This document shows positions 45,301 to 56,543 of a stretch of 64,000 bases of DNA, piece after piece (the stretch's first letter is position 1; every line of letters begins with the position of its first letter). The notes under the pieces were generated by a model. The model saw only the letters and a list, made by a program, of their open reading frames with translations, did no database searches and was not told the origin of the DNA. This stretch comes from Nematostella vectensis (taxonomy: Eukaryota > Cnidaria > Anthozoa > Actiniaria > Edwardsiidae): assembly GCF_932526225.1 (NCBI RefSeq), contig NC_064043.1, positions 15,684,085-15,748,084 on the forward strand. The letters are read 5' to 3'. The position numbers and the translations under genes are program-made.

Positions 45301-48006
45301 TTTACATAACGCCAGCGAAAGTAGCTCATGCCCATAGAATTGGGCAAAGCCACAAGAGCCGTTTAGGCAAAAACAAACTGACTAGGCGGTTTCAAACATT
45401 TCTGGATCAAATTGGAATGCACCAGGCCCCGTCTTAGGGCTAACATGATTGTTACTGTTGTTTATTATAATAAAAAGTTCTTACGTATAATTACAGCCCG
45501 ATTTACGCTAATTTAGGGGCGAAAATAGCGAAACCTCTATTAAGCGGTCAACCTCTATTAAGCGGTCACTAAGCTAAGTCCCGAGGGTGACCGCTTAATA
45601 GAGGTTCGACTGTATATATAGTACAGAGGCTTGTTAAGGGGAGATACTTAAAAAAGAAAATGGTCTGTTGAATAGACAAATGAATCCTTTACTCAAAATC
45701 CTTGTTACATGCTGTTAGTCTTTCTGGGAATGCCCTAATGACTTATTTATTCTTGGGTTGCCTCAGTAATCAAAGGCAAAGAGGTAGGGGAAGAAGAGGG
45801 AGAGGAGGAGAGTCAGGCCAAGTTGTTTTTTTCAGAGGGGTATAAAACCCTTGCTGTCTAAATAGGGACTGCAAACCACATGTGGCTGGGATCGCTCTAT
45901 TAAATGGAAGCCATCTTTATCAAACCTTAATAACCTGTCAAAATATTTCCATTTCCCCTTGTCGATGCCTGAGAATGTGACCACAGTATTTCCTCTCTCC
46001 ATTGTTTTTCTTTATGTTTATTTCAGTGCAGCGTATTGTGTTGTCGGGACTGCAACTCAACTATTGCTTATAAAAATGAGCTTTTCAGGTGGGTAAGAAA
46101 AGGAATTTTTTTCATTACTTTTCTAGATTATCATTTGTTTGTAAGTTTCAAATTTCTTTATACCACCTTCTACCTCTCCCCTCGATTCCTGTCAATCCCA
46201 TGGCCATGTCAACCCTGTAGTAATGTAGATGTTCCTTGTGTGCCCAGTATATCCCTGGATGGCCCTCCCCCCTCGATTCCTGTCAATCCCATGGCCATGT
46301 CAACCCTGTAGTAATGTAGATGTCCCTTGTGTGCCCAGTATATCCCTGGATGGCCCTCTCCCCTCGATTCCTGTCAATCCCATGGCCATGTCAACCCTGT
46401 AGTAATTTAGATGTCCCTTGTGTGCCCAGTATATCCCTGGATGGCCCTCCCCCCTCGATTCCTGTCAATCCCATGGCCATGTCAACCCTGTAGTAATGTA
46501 GATGTCCCTTGTGTGCCCAGTATGTCGCTGGATGGCCCTTTAGGCGCCTATGTGAACCCTGGTGGGTTTGTGCACGAGACGCTCACATTCTATAAAGCGC
46601 TGGGCATTCGCCTCCGGGGGCACCCCACTGCGGAAAACAGCTGGTTTCCAGGGTGAGTAGTATGTAAATTATAGCGATACTTCGATTTCTGGCACCGCCA
46701 TCCATAGAGTATATGAGTTCTCGATGATGCAACTTTGAGCCATATAACGATATGTCAAGGGACCTCATGCGATCTACTTGAATTTAATTTGTTGTTTTTC
46801 GTCAGGACACAAAAACCTGTCCACAATCTTTCAAATAATACAAAACAATTGATGACATCAGTTAAGGGTAAAGATGACGTCAGTTAAGGGTAAAGATGAC
46901 GTCAGTAAAGGGTAAAGATGACATCAGTAAAGGGTAAAGATGACATCAGTAAAGGATAAAGATGACGTCAGTAAAGGGTAAAGATGACATCAGTAAAGAG
47001 TAAAGATGACGTTAGTAAAGGATAAAGATGACGTCAGTAAAAGGTAAAGATGACATCAGTAAAGGGTAAAGATGACGTCAGTAAAGGGTAAAGATGACAT
47101 CAGTAAAGGGTAAAGATGATATCAGTAAAGGTTAAAGATGACGTCAGTAAAGGGTAAAGATGACGTCAGTAAAGGATAAAGATGACGTCAGTAAAGGGTA
47201 AAGATGATATCAGTAAAAGGTAAAGATGACATCAGTAAAGGGTAAAGATGACGTCAGTAAAGGGTAAAGATGACGACAGTAAAGAATAAAGATGAATGTT
47301 GAATGAGAGCCCCCGTCTTGAATGATGGCACCTCTCGAAACCCTATGACACTACCTTATTACACTTAATTTTCACACACACAAAAATTCGCAAAGTTGTG
47401 AAAACCGAAAAATACGCGGAATTAAATGACGTTAAATAAATTGACATAAGCGCCCCCCCCCCCCCCCCCCCCCCGTCGAATAAGTCTCCTACACAGAGGC
47501 CGTGAAACTACGGTCAACATTTCACAATATGTATATGATGGGTCCACTTTCCAGCCTAGAAACTTGTATTACCCGTTACCAGATACGCCTAGAAACTTGT
47601 ATTATCCGTTACCAGATACGCCTAGAAACTTGTATTATCCGTTACCAGATACGCCTAGAAACTTGTATTATCCGTTACCAGAAACGCCAAGAAACTTGTA
47701 TTATCCGTTACCAGATACGCCTAGAAACTTGTATTATCCGTTACCAGATACGCCTAGAAACTTGTATTATCCGTTACCAGAAACGCCAAGAAACTTGTAT
47801 TATCCGTTACCAGATACGCCTAGAAACTTGTATTATCCGTTACCAGATACGCCTGGACGATTGCCGAGTGTCAACAGTGCTCCAATCACCTCGGCTGGCG
47901 GTTTAGCGCCATCAAGAAAGGCTTGAGTCCCGGCAAGTTCTGGGGATTGACGCGGTCTTCGCTCAAACCTTCCATGAAGGACGAAGGGATAACGGATGAC
48001 AGTTAG
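40086..48006 (+). CDS. CRBN: Cereblon, copy 2
   Basis: Twelve exons at 40086-40197, 40575-40654, 41377-41517, 41808-41869, 42408-42566, 43064-43247, 43496-43549, 43931-44015, 44230-44345, 46027-46088, 46521-46652 and 47847-48006. They keep all frames, the same 448-residue length, the zinc cysteines and the three pocket tryptophans. Coding differences from copy 1 are few (a Pro to His in exon 2 and Lys to Arg at the end of exon 6 were seen). Intron 3 has lost about 37 bases just before exon 4, removing its pyrimidine tract and leaving TATAAAAAGATTATTAG as the acceptor context, so exon 4 recognition may be weak. Intron 9 contains a 1.17 kb Tigger-type insertion. Eight decoy exon 12 acceptors precede the true one. 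Probably coding, but splicing efficiency is uncertain. Confidence 0.85.
44442..45612. mobile_element. Pogo/Tigger-type element (1171 bp) in CRBN copy 2 intron 9
   Basis: Ends are CAGTCTAACCTCTATTAAGC and (reverse-complemented) CAGTCGAACCTCTATTAAGC, with further direct and inverted copies of CCTCTATTAAGCGGTCA near both ends. A TA dinucleotide flanks each side (44440-44441, 45613-45614). Copy 1 has the empty site (TTTGAAATATATATAGTAC at 27542). The CAGT-RAACCTCT-TTAAGCGG end is the known signature of pogo/Tigger elements. No pogo transposase is present; it carries a HIRAN-like gene instead. Confidence 0.9.
44723..45226 (-). CDS. HIRAN-domain-like protein carried by the Tigger-type element
   Basis: One uninterrupted frame of 167 residues between the element's ends. 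It resembles small HIRAN-type proteins known to me from invertebrate genomes: [40 protein letters not shown], then [17 protein letters not shown] and [13 protein letters not shown]. The REP-N-KDPNAVA and HIP segments fit the HIRAN fold, a small beta domain that binds DNA 3' ends in HLTF/Rad5 proteins. No helicase or transposase is attached. TTTA-rich sequence and no obvious intron surround it. Whether it is a transposon gene that helps mobility or a captured host gene cannot be decided here. The start codon at 45226 lies just inside the right terminal region. Confidence 0.75.
   Translation of the reverse strand: MEVESKTRSALPYPKTHKSDPVAFIRGYHEYMTEWEPALEDVYKLMREPTNIKDPNAVAIVREKADKTVMDGSGHPNTLVDDYEVIRHIPKLMSTWVTKYLKRPTNCEKVVVKGKWVNRGGGYGLEIPCEYIFEGDSFSSSWLKRKLVIEEFDATDSHKTTQVSQDD
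46170..46520. repeat. 91 bp minisatellite copying the CRBN exon 11 acceptor, copy 2
   Basis: Same organisation as 28110-28458, with three decoy acceptors before the real one at 46521. Confidence 0.95.
46857..47290. repeat. 22 bp minisatellite of CRE-like sites, copy 2
   Basis: About 19-20 units of GATGACRTCAGTAAAGGGTA plus AA; the order of TGACGTCA and TGACATCA variants differs from copy 1. Confidence 0.95.
47563..47846. repeat. 33 bp minisatellite copying the CRBN exon 12 acceptor, copy 2
   Basis: Nine acceptor-bearing units, eight of them decoys, against sixteen in copy 1. Confidence 0.97.
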
Positions 48007-48242
48007 TGAACGAAGGGATAACGGATGACAGTGTAACGGAGGGATAACGGATGACAGTGTAACGGAGGGATAACGGATGACAGTGTAACGAAGGGATAAC
48101 GAATGACAGTTTAACGAAGGGATAACGGATGACAGTTTAACGAAGGGATAACGGATGACAGTTTAACGAAGGGATAACGAATGACAGTGTAACGAAGGGA
48201 TAACGGATGACAGTTTAACGAAGGGATAACGGATGACAGTGT
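47980..48242. repeat. 26 bp minisatellite at the CRBN stop codon, copy 2
   Basis: Ten copies of GGGATAACGGATGACAGT plus GTAACGAA; the first holds the TAG stop at 48004-48006. Confidence 0.95.
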
Positions 48243-49213
48243 AGTAGAGAGGTTCTTTAGTTCCACAGTATGTTATATTTTCCTGGTTTTTACATCGCGC
48301 ATAATTTGGTTTCACTGCTCACATGCCAGGCCCGTATCCAGGATTTTTCTGGGGGGGGGGGGGGGGGGTGCGAAATCCGATTAGTTTGGTGCCTGTTTTG
48401 TGTAACCCGCTTATGCCTTATGGTTTCGTCTACAAATAGCACGTCTATTCCGAACCTGAAGTGGGTTTTCTGCCGTTGTGTGTATGTGTGTGGGGGTTGG
48501 GAAATGCGGACGCACCCCCCCCCCCCCCCCCCCCCCGTGCCTGCATGCATAGGTAAATTCTCGCTGATGAAATTCCCTCTCCATTCCTCAAGGTAGTACT
48601 CTTTTTAGAAAAAGAATGAAATAAATAAAACTCTTTAATAATACCAGTAATGATGTTTTAAATTCGGGTTCAAATGTATATGTTTATCGCGCGAAGAATT
48701 AAGAATGGGGGGATGTTAAAATAACCCCTTTTGGCAAAATTCCTGGGATCAGGAATTTCCAGGGCCCTTCAATGAACAGCTAGTATTCAAGAAAGCATCA
48801 GTTGTAAAATTAAGGTACACGAATATTTGGAATAAAAGGAGCATAATTTACTTTTGCGAAATTTAGTAACCGTAAACACTTACCTTTCGGTCGCAAAACC
48901 GTTCGAACTGACGTTATTTGAAAAAACAGTGTACATTTGTTCACAACGCTGTTGGCCAAAAAACCTTGATTACTGTCTATTTGCTTGGATGCGATATTCA
49001 AGATCATCCATTCCCTGGATAAATCTGTGAGTATCCAGATCTGGTGAAGGTGTTTGGAGGCTTTATAGGAGTGACAGAATTAAACATGTAATTGGCTTCT
49101 TTCATACGATATACTGCTGTGTAGTCCGAAAAAGTTGCTTGCAAGTAACGCACAATGGGTTTGTGAATAAACGCCACAGCTCAATCACCCTATAGCTTAA
49201 TCACGAGGAGGCA

Positions 49214-49395
49214 TTAAACCTTTGTATCAAAGTGGACGTCTTTATTCAACGACATTAAACCTTTGCATCAAAGTGGACGTCTTTATTCAACGACATTAAA
49301 CCTTTGCATCAAAGTGGACGTCTTCATTCAACGACATTTAACCTTTGCATCAAAGTGGACGTCTTTATTTAACGACATTAAACCTTTGCATCAAA
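49214..49395. repeat. 42 bp minisatellite
   Basis: About four and a half copies of a unit containing ATTAAACCTTTGCATCAAAG then TGGACGTCTTTATTCAACGAC, 130 bases beyond the duplication edge. Confidence 0.95.
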
Positions 49396-51385
49396 CCGTC
49401 GTTTAGAGACATCCAGGTTTTTCGCGATTTCCGGCTGACCGCGAACCTTAAGTGGTCACGTGACCAGGGCTTGCCGTCGCGCCGTTCGAAGTTCTCCTCT
49501 TTCTACGGCTGGGGCCAAAGGTAGACCAAGCTCTTTATTTCTCCCTATTGATATTTACGGTAAACATAGGGCGAAAAACAAAATTAGTGAAAATTACAAA
49601 AAAACAATGTTGAAAAAAACTAGTCTAGTGTCTAGGCCGTATTAAAGCGCCTTTTTCAAGATTCACGATTTGAAATTTTAAACGCAGGAAGTGAAAGGTA
49701 GGAAAGTAATTTTGGACATACCTCACGTTCCGTGCACAAAAATACACTTCCTCCAGCTAAATCGCGCTCAAATCACGACGACATCCTCACAGACAGTTGG
49801 AGTCCAACCAGACCAAACCTCAGCGTCACACGACTTTTCATTGCAGAGGAATCCGGCAGAATATTCGTCTTTTTTTTTTTTTGTCGTAATATGCTTTCCA
49901 ACAATGAATTTGGCAACCGTCAAAATTGCCTCGTCCCCGCGAGCGCAAAAACATCCCGTGTACTTGTGGCTGCGTAGATTTAGAAAGGGTAAAAAAAGGT
50001 GCCTAACTAGTTTTTCTTGCTCGGATATTCTTGTGTACATTTTTTTCTGCTTTGATTTTGGTGTTAAGGGCATTGTTTGTGCCCTAGTCTACGTGTTCGA
50101 CCACAGCAAAAACCTTTTCGATATTAGTACAGACTAATTTCGACGCTCCCTCCCACGGAAGGGACCTCTCTTTTGCTCTCGCGGGGACAGGCATTGTGCT
50201 GGGCCTGTACAGGACCCGAAATGATCCCAGGACCCGAAACGATCCCAGGACCCGAAACGATCCCCAAAAGTACCCCAACTGATCCCGGGACCCGAAACAA
50301 TCCCCAAGAGTCCCCGAAATGAACCCATCCGCATGTAAGACAAATGCATTACTAATACACCACGGTATAGCTAGAGTGACAAATCGTGGCATCGATGCTA
50401 TCCTGCACATACTTAGAAGATGGATCTCTCGTTCGGCGTCTAGAGATTTAAAAATACGTTTGTTTCGATTGGGTAGAGAATGAGTTACAATATAAAAAGA
50501 ATTCTGATTGGTTCGCTTAACGTGTTAGTTATAGTGAAGCTCGATCCACAACAAAATCCCATTCATAGAGCATGCGCAAAGGGCTCGAATTAAAAGTCAC
50601 AAAGTCTCCTGTAAAATTGCTTACCTCTGAGCCTCAGTCGGCTGGAATAAAACTATTTTTTCACAGGTAACAAGACAGTTGTGTTACGAGATTGATAAGT
50701 TAGTGATTTGCTGTCCACTCACGTTATCGGTGAAAAATTTGAATTTTGCGATGTTCATAATCTAACTAATACCCTAGAGACCAGGGGCTCCGAGAGTTTT
50801 TCGATCGAAGCGAGAATTACGACTTGAACCCCCGCCCCCTAGCATGTTGGGAAAAGCGGATATTCAGCCTCTGGAACCCAGGGTATAATCTAACGCATGT
50901 GCATAAACTATTATCGCGCTGTGATGAAAATGCTCGTATTTAAGAGCACACACAGCTTGGTATAGCATTATTTTACTATAAATAAAACCATTTTAGGAAG
51001 ACAAGTTTATGAATGATATTTAATTGGGTTTAGAATATGAAATTTGAATTTAGTGCTCAGGGTAATTCCTGACATTTTGACTTATTGGGCTGCCTGTGTT
51101 GACGGCTGATTGATAACTGATTGTTCCCAGGGGGTGGAAGGAGCTTTCCCCTTTTATAGCGGAACCTCGTGTTTAAAAAACGAGCTCACCCACCCTCGAT
51201 CTGAGATGATTTGAGATTGTTACAAACAGGGGATTCAAAGGGAGTAGGGTAATTTTCCTCGAAAATTTAGTCATTTTCCGAGCACCTACACACCTAGTTC
51301 AGACAATTTCTTTTTCATGCGCAGCTCGTTTTTATTTCATTACCGCCATTTTATATTTAATATTTTCAATCGAGAGGACCTTTTG
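49396..51385. other. Intergenic, no gene recognised
   Basis: A frame at 49691-50137 lacks a recognisable domain or splice support. An 18 bp repeat (CCCGAAACGATCCCAGGA) occupies about 50214-50300. A MITE-like pair of ends (ACCCTAGAGACCAGGGGCT and AGCCTCTGGAACCCAGGGT, inverted) spans about 50771-50884. Confidence 0.5.
50771..50884. mobile_element. Short MITE-like inverted-repeat element
   Basis: Left ACCCTAGAGACCAGGGGCT; right end reverse-complemented ACCCTGGGTTCCAGAGGCT, 15 of 19 identical. No coding content; target duplication unclear. The ACCCTGGGT end resembles that of the 2023-2482 element. Confidence 0.5.
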
Positions 51386-53816
51386 TAAGAACTTTGTATT
51401 GCTCATTGTACATGGTGGGCAAGAACCTTGTATTGCTTATTGTACATGGTGGGCAAGAACCTGGTATTGCTCATTGTACATGGTGGGCAAGAACCTGGTA
51501 TTACTTATTGTACATAGTACATGGTGGGCAAGAACCTGGTATTGCTCATTGTACATGGTGGGCAAGAACCTTGTATTGCTCATTGTACATGGTGGGCAAG
51601 AACCTGGTATTGCTTATTGTACATGGTGGGCAAGAACCTTGTATTGCTTATTGTACATGGTGGGCAAGAACCTGGTATTGCTCATTGTACATGGTGGGCA
51701 AGAACCTGGTATTGCTTATTGTACATGGTGGGCAAGAACCTGGTATTGCTCATTGTACATGGTGGGCAAGAACCTGGTATTACTTATTGTACATAGTACA
51801 TGGTGGGCAAGAACCTGGTATTGCTCATTGTACATGGTGGGCAAGAACCTGGTATTGCTCATTGTACATGGTGGGCAAGAACCTGGTATTGCTTATTGTA
51901 CATGGTGGGCAAGAACCTTGTATTGCTTATTGTACATGGTGGGCAAGAACCTTGTATTGCTCATTGTACATGGTGTGCAAGAACCTGGTATTGCTCATTG
52001 TACATGGTGGGCAAGAACCTTGTATTGCTTATTGTACATGGTGGGCAAGAACCTGGTATTGCTCATTGTACATGGTGTGCAAGAACCTTGTATTGCTCAT
52101 TGTACATGGTGGGCAAGAACATGGTATTGCTCATTGTACATGGTGGGCAAGAACCTGGTATTGCTCATTGTACATGGTGGGCAAGAACATGGTATTGCTC
52201 ATTGTACATGGTGGGCAAGAACCTTGTATTGCTTATTGTACATGGTGTGCAAGAACATGGTATTGCTCATTGTACATGGTGGGCAAGAACCTGGTATTGC
52301 TTATTGTACATGGTGTGCAAGAACCTTGTATTGCTTATTGTACATGGTGGGCAAGAACCTTGTATTGCTCATTGTACATGGTGGGCAAGAACCTGGTATT
52401 GCTTATTGCACATGGTGGGCAAGAACATGGTATTGCTCATTGTACACATTGTACATGGTGGGCAAGAACATGGTATTGCTCATTGTACATGGTGGGCAAG
52501 AACCTTGTATTGCTCATTGTACATGGTGGGCAAGAACCTGGTATTGCTCATTGTACATGGTGGGCAAGAACATGGTATTGCTTATTGTACATGGTGGGCA
52601 AGAACCTGGTATTGCTCATTGTACATGGTGGGCAAGAACCTTGTATTGCTTATTGTACATGGTGGGCAAGAACCTTGTATTGCTCATTGTACATGGTGGG
52701 CAAGAAACATGGTATTGCTTATTGTACATGGTGGGCAAGAACCTGGTATTGCTCATTGTGCACATTGTACATGGTGGGCAAGAACATGGTATTGCTTATT
52801 GTACATGGTGGGCAAGAATCTGGTATTGCTTATTGTACATGGTGGGCAAGAACCTGGTATTGCTTATTGTACATGGTGGGCAAGAACATGGTATTGCTTA
52901 TTGTACATGGTGGGCAAGAACCTGGTATTGCTCATTGTACATGGTGGGCAAGAACCTGGTATTGCCCATTGTACATGGTGGGCAAGAACCTGGTATTGCT
53001 CATTGTACATGGTGGGCAAGAACCTGGTATTGCTTATTGTACATGGTGGGCAAGAACCTGGTATTGCTTATTGTACATGGTGGGCAAGAACCTGGTATTG
53101 CTCATTGTACATGGTGGGCAAGAACCTGGTATTGCTCATTGTACATGGTGGGCAAGAACCTGGTATTGCTCATTGTACATGGTGGGCAAGAACTTGGTAT
53201 TGCTTATTGTACATGGTGGGCAAGAACCTGGTATTGCTTATTGTACATGGTGGGCAAGAACCTGGTATTGCTCATTGTACATGGTGGGCAAGAACCTGGT
53301 ATTGCTTATTGTACATGGTGGGCAAGAACCTGGTATTGCTCATTGTACATGGTGGGCAAGAACCTGGTATTGCTCATTGTACATGGTGGGCAAGAACCTG
53401 GTATTGCTCATTGTACATGGTGGGCAAGAACCTTGTATTGCTCATTGTACATGGTGGGCAAGAACCTGGTATTGCTTATTGTACATGGTGGGCAAGAACC
53501 TGGTATTGCTTATTGTACATGGTGAGCAAGAACCTGGTATTGCTCATTGTACATGGTGGGCAAGAACCTGGTATTGCTCATTGTACATGGTGGGCAAGAA
53601 CCTGGTATTGCTCATTGTACATGGTGGGCAAGAACTTGGTATTGCTCATTGTACATATTGTACATGGTGGGCAAGAACCTGGTATTGCTCATTGTACATG
53701 GTGGGCAAGAACTTGGTATTGCTCATTGTACACATTGTACATGGTGGGCAAGAACCTGGTATTGCTCATTGTACATGGTGGGCAAGAACTTTGTATTGCT
53801 CATAGTACATGGTGGG
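51386..53816. repeat. 34 bp minisatellite, about 71 copies (2.4 kb)
   Basis: Unit ATTGCTCATTGTACATGGTG plus GGCAAGAACCTGGT. Variants include CTCATT/CTTATT and CCTGG/CCTTG/CATGG, and some longer units carry an extra TACATAGTACATGG or ACATTGTACATGG. A block containing the TACATAGTACATGG variant recurs about 280 bases apart (51512 and 51792), a hint of higher-order duplication. Because 34 is not a multiple of three and the unit lacks stops in all three forward frames, three long overlapping frames appear; they are artefacts. Confidence 0.98.
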
Positions 53817-53819
53817 CTC

Positions 53820-55340
53820 TCAATTCTTGACCTTCATAGGGAATCCTGGAAACATTAATCTTATTTAAATATCTAAGAATATCTTATTTTATAAAACTAG
53901 TGTTTACCCATAAAATATTCACGAAAAGCAATTCTTTGGTATGTTTCAATCCTTCAAAGTAAAGAAATGCCTTCCTTTTGAGTCCCCAATATATTTATCT
54001 CATGTGTAGTTCCAGAAAATATCTATACCCCCCCCCCCCCCCCCCCCCCATGGAGGGGGTTGGAGATGGAAATTTGGAATTTTCAACCCCCGGAAAAATA
54101 TGAATACAGTAAATGTTAAGGAAAAAAGGCATTTTACCCCCCCTCCCCCCCACACACACACACACCCCAAGGATTTTCCAATCCCCTAAATGGGGGGTAT
54201 GGCTGTTCTCTGGAACTACACCATATATGATTAACCTTATAAAAATGTGAAAAGGCGCTTGCTATAAAGTACCGCCCGTATTTTAGTATTCCGCACTTTT
54301 TCCTATACGTGTTGGGCATACTGTGTATGATGTTTTTGGCAGAATCGGACAACCCATTGCTGACAACCAAATTCAAACCATGCCAGTACGCGCGTTTGTG
54401 AATAAGAGAGTGGAACGTGAATCCTCACTTCGTTGGCTTTCTTGTGTTATTTGGTGGTCGATTCCATACTTTTAAATGAAAATCGATGTGACATAAAAGG
54501 TATGTGGGTCTGAAAACACAAAATGACCGCCAACTAATTTGTTACGAACAAACCTTTCGCTTTTATAAAAAAAATCGAAGAGTACTTTCTACTTATATCG
54601 AAAGTCTTCAGTTGTAGATAAAAAACTCTATTCTTCCGTTTTCTTGTTTTGTAAATCGCTTTGTTTATGTACGATGGAGCTAAAGAATCTACTTTCTTTT
54701 TGAGGTAGGAATAATGCCTCTCTAAATAACAATAAAAAGACGGTTTGTGTTTTAAAACCTATTTAAATCTAACTACGGCAAGTATTCGAATTCTTTTTCA
54801 GATTTGATTTTCAGCGCGCTCGAAGGTTTGTTTACACATCTTCCGAAATTGTCTAGAATAAGATTTCTCCTCTACGATGATATTTTTAGAGATAGGCTTA
54901 TTACTGTATACTTTTAGTGTGATTTTCTTGAGAGACACGGAGGTCTGAAGGTCGTTAGTCCTTTTTGCTCAGGGAAATAATTTATTTTTGTGCTTCTGTG
55001 GAATCTTGAAAATGGCGCCTTTGCGAGTGTGATCCTCTCGCTTACAAAGACGCGTGAATTAGAACTTTTCTATCCGGTATTATCTTGAAATAAAAACCAT
55101 TTTGCACACCTCCTCTCCGGCAATGTGTGGAAATGGCGTGGTTTCGGAGTTTTCTAGCTCAGCCGTTTTTCCGTAAAAGGTGGACAACAGTCCATTCCTT
55201 AGCGTATTATATATAGTATAAATGTCAAATATTTACCATAAACAGTGCAAAACGTGTGCATATTTCAGAATGTTGATTACAAGGAATTATTTCTTTATAA
55301 ACTCTTGACAGTTATATTTTTTATCCGCGTACATGCAACC
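53820..55340. other. Intergenic, no gene recognised
   Basis: Poly-C tract near 54030-54048 and a (CA)n run near 54151-54165. No exon with recognisable protein content. Confidence 0.5.
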
Positions 55341-55344
55341 ATAA

Positions 55345-55474
55345 TAAAGGGGATATCTAAGTAAGTCACGTGTCATAATAAAGGGGAGAGCTGCGCGAGT
55401 ACGTCACGTGACATAATAAAGGGGAGTTCTGCTTAAGTACGTCACGTGTCATAATAAAGAGGAGATCTGCTTAA
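55345..55474. repeat. 38 bp minisatellite with CRE-half/E-box motif
   Basis: Units of AAGTACGTCACGTGTCATAA plus TAAAGGGGAGATCTGCTT. Each has overlapping ACGTCA and CACGTG. The array continues at 56475-56543 and 58892-58930, having been split by two transposon insertions. Confidence 0.9.
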
Positions 55475-56474
55475 CACATTGACCCCTCAACCGGCCTGTA
55501 CCGGCTTTGGGAAGTACCCACAACCCAAAAAATTCATAAATTCAAAATAAACACAACAAGATGAAGATACTCAGGCATCAGTCTAAGGGATAAATGGTCT
55601 TGTAGATATGCATCCAACCAAGGTGTTGGCATCTACTCTTAAGCCAAATAATAGCACAGGTTCTTTGATAAATCTCAAATCGAACAAGGAGAGAAAAGCA
55701 GAATCACCCCTCTCAATAAAACGCTCAAAATACCACACAAGGGAGAGAGATCAGTAAACACAGCTCAAGACACAAATAGATACCTTTATTCTGATCCTCC
55801 AGGTACATTTCCTTGGCCTCAAAACACAATTTCCATTCCTTGAAGGATTGTACAGCCACGAAAATATCTTTACGTATTGCAAAGCATTCTGGGAGATCCA
55901 GGGGAAAATTCACGAGGGGAGGGCCAGTCAACACTCCTCTCCCCAAAGTCAGATGGTTTTTTATAAGTCTTTTCACCCCGTAGCCAAACAAATCAATTCC
56001 AGGTCATACAGGCCCAGAATAGCAGTGTAAACAATTTTGCAATTAATTTGGTTTCAGAAAAGACAGCATTTAGGAGAGCTGTGGTGATTCATTAGAAAAT
56101 TATTTTCTCATCCAGGCAAAGCCAAACAAGAAAAAATCATCATGAATCCACCTTTGCTTGCAAATATCCATAAGCAAAGCACTCAATTATGCCCCAAAAG
56201 ACTTCATGATGTCCTGAGACACTCTCCTAATATGCTCATAGCTGTATTTTTGATGAAAAATACAAGCAACCATCAACTTGTGCTGGCTTCAGCACAACGA
56301 CGAGGGATTAAAAGTGGGGACCGCAAAGCACTGTTGGAAAGCTTGGATACCGCTGACTAGGTGCAGCTGTGTTTGACTTTGACGGGCTGTATAAAACTTA
56401 GAATAGAGGGGGAGGTATCTGCTTTCAGTCTGTTTTTTGTAAATTCAGCTCCAAAAAAGCCAGGAGTCAATGGG
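55475..56474. mobile_element. 1000 bp TTAA-flanked nonautonomous element
   Basis: TTAA lies on both sides (55471-55474, 56475-56478). Ends are inverted: left CACATTGACCCCT, right reverse-complemented CCCATTGACTCCT. It interrupts a unit of the 38 bp array, which confirms insertion. TTAA targeting fits piggyBac or Kolobok; the short ends and lack of transposase leave the family open. Internal frames are short and unrecognised. Confidence 0.85.
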
Positions 56475-56543
56475 TTAAGTACGTCACGTGTCATAATAAA
56501 GGGGAGATCTGCTTAAGAGTACGTCACGTGTCATAATAAAGTG
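56475..56543. repeat. Continuation of the 38 bp CRE/E-box minisatellite
   Basis: One full unit and part of another, ending in CATAATAAAG where the next element begins. Confidence 0.85.

Larger units (their letters stand above)
35140..49081 (+). repeat. Segmental duplication, copy 2
   Basis: Direct copy of 18232-31113, longer mainly because of the 1.17 kb insertion at 44442-45612 and different minisatellite counts. The right edge (GGAGTGACAGAATT) continues into unique sequence at 49082. Substitutions are scattered and sparse. Several differences disable gene parts in this copy only. Confidence 0.95.

Noticed and set aside
49691-50137. 148-residue plus-strand frame
   Set aside because: No domain, contains a poly-Phe run from a T tract, and lacks splice or poly(A) support.
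51394-53858. Frames of 803, 708 and 676 residues rich in Trp/Tyr/Val
   Set aside because: They are read-through of a 34 bp minisatellite in every forward frame; no protein domain, no non-repeat coding part.
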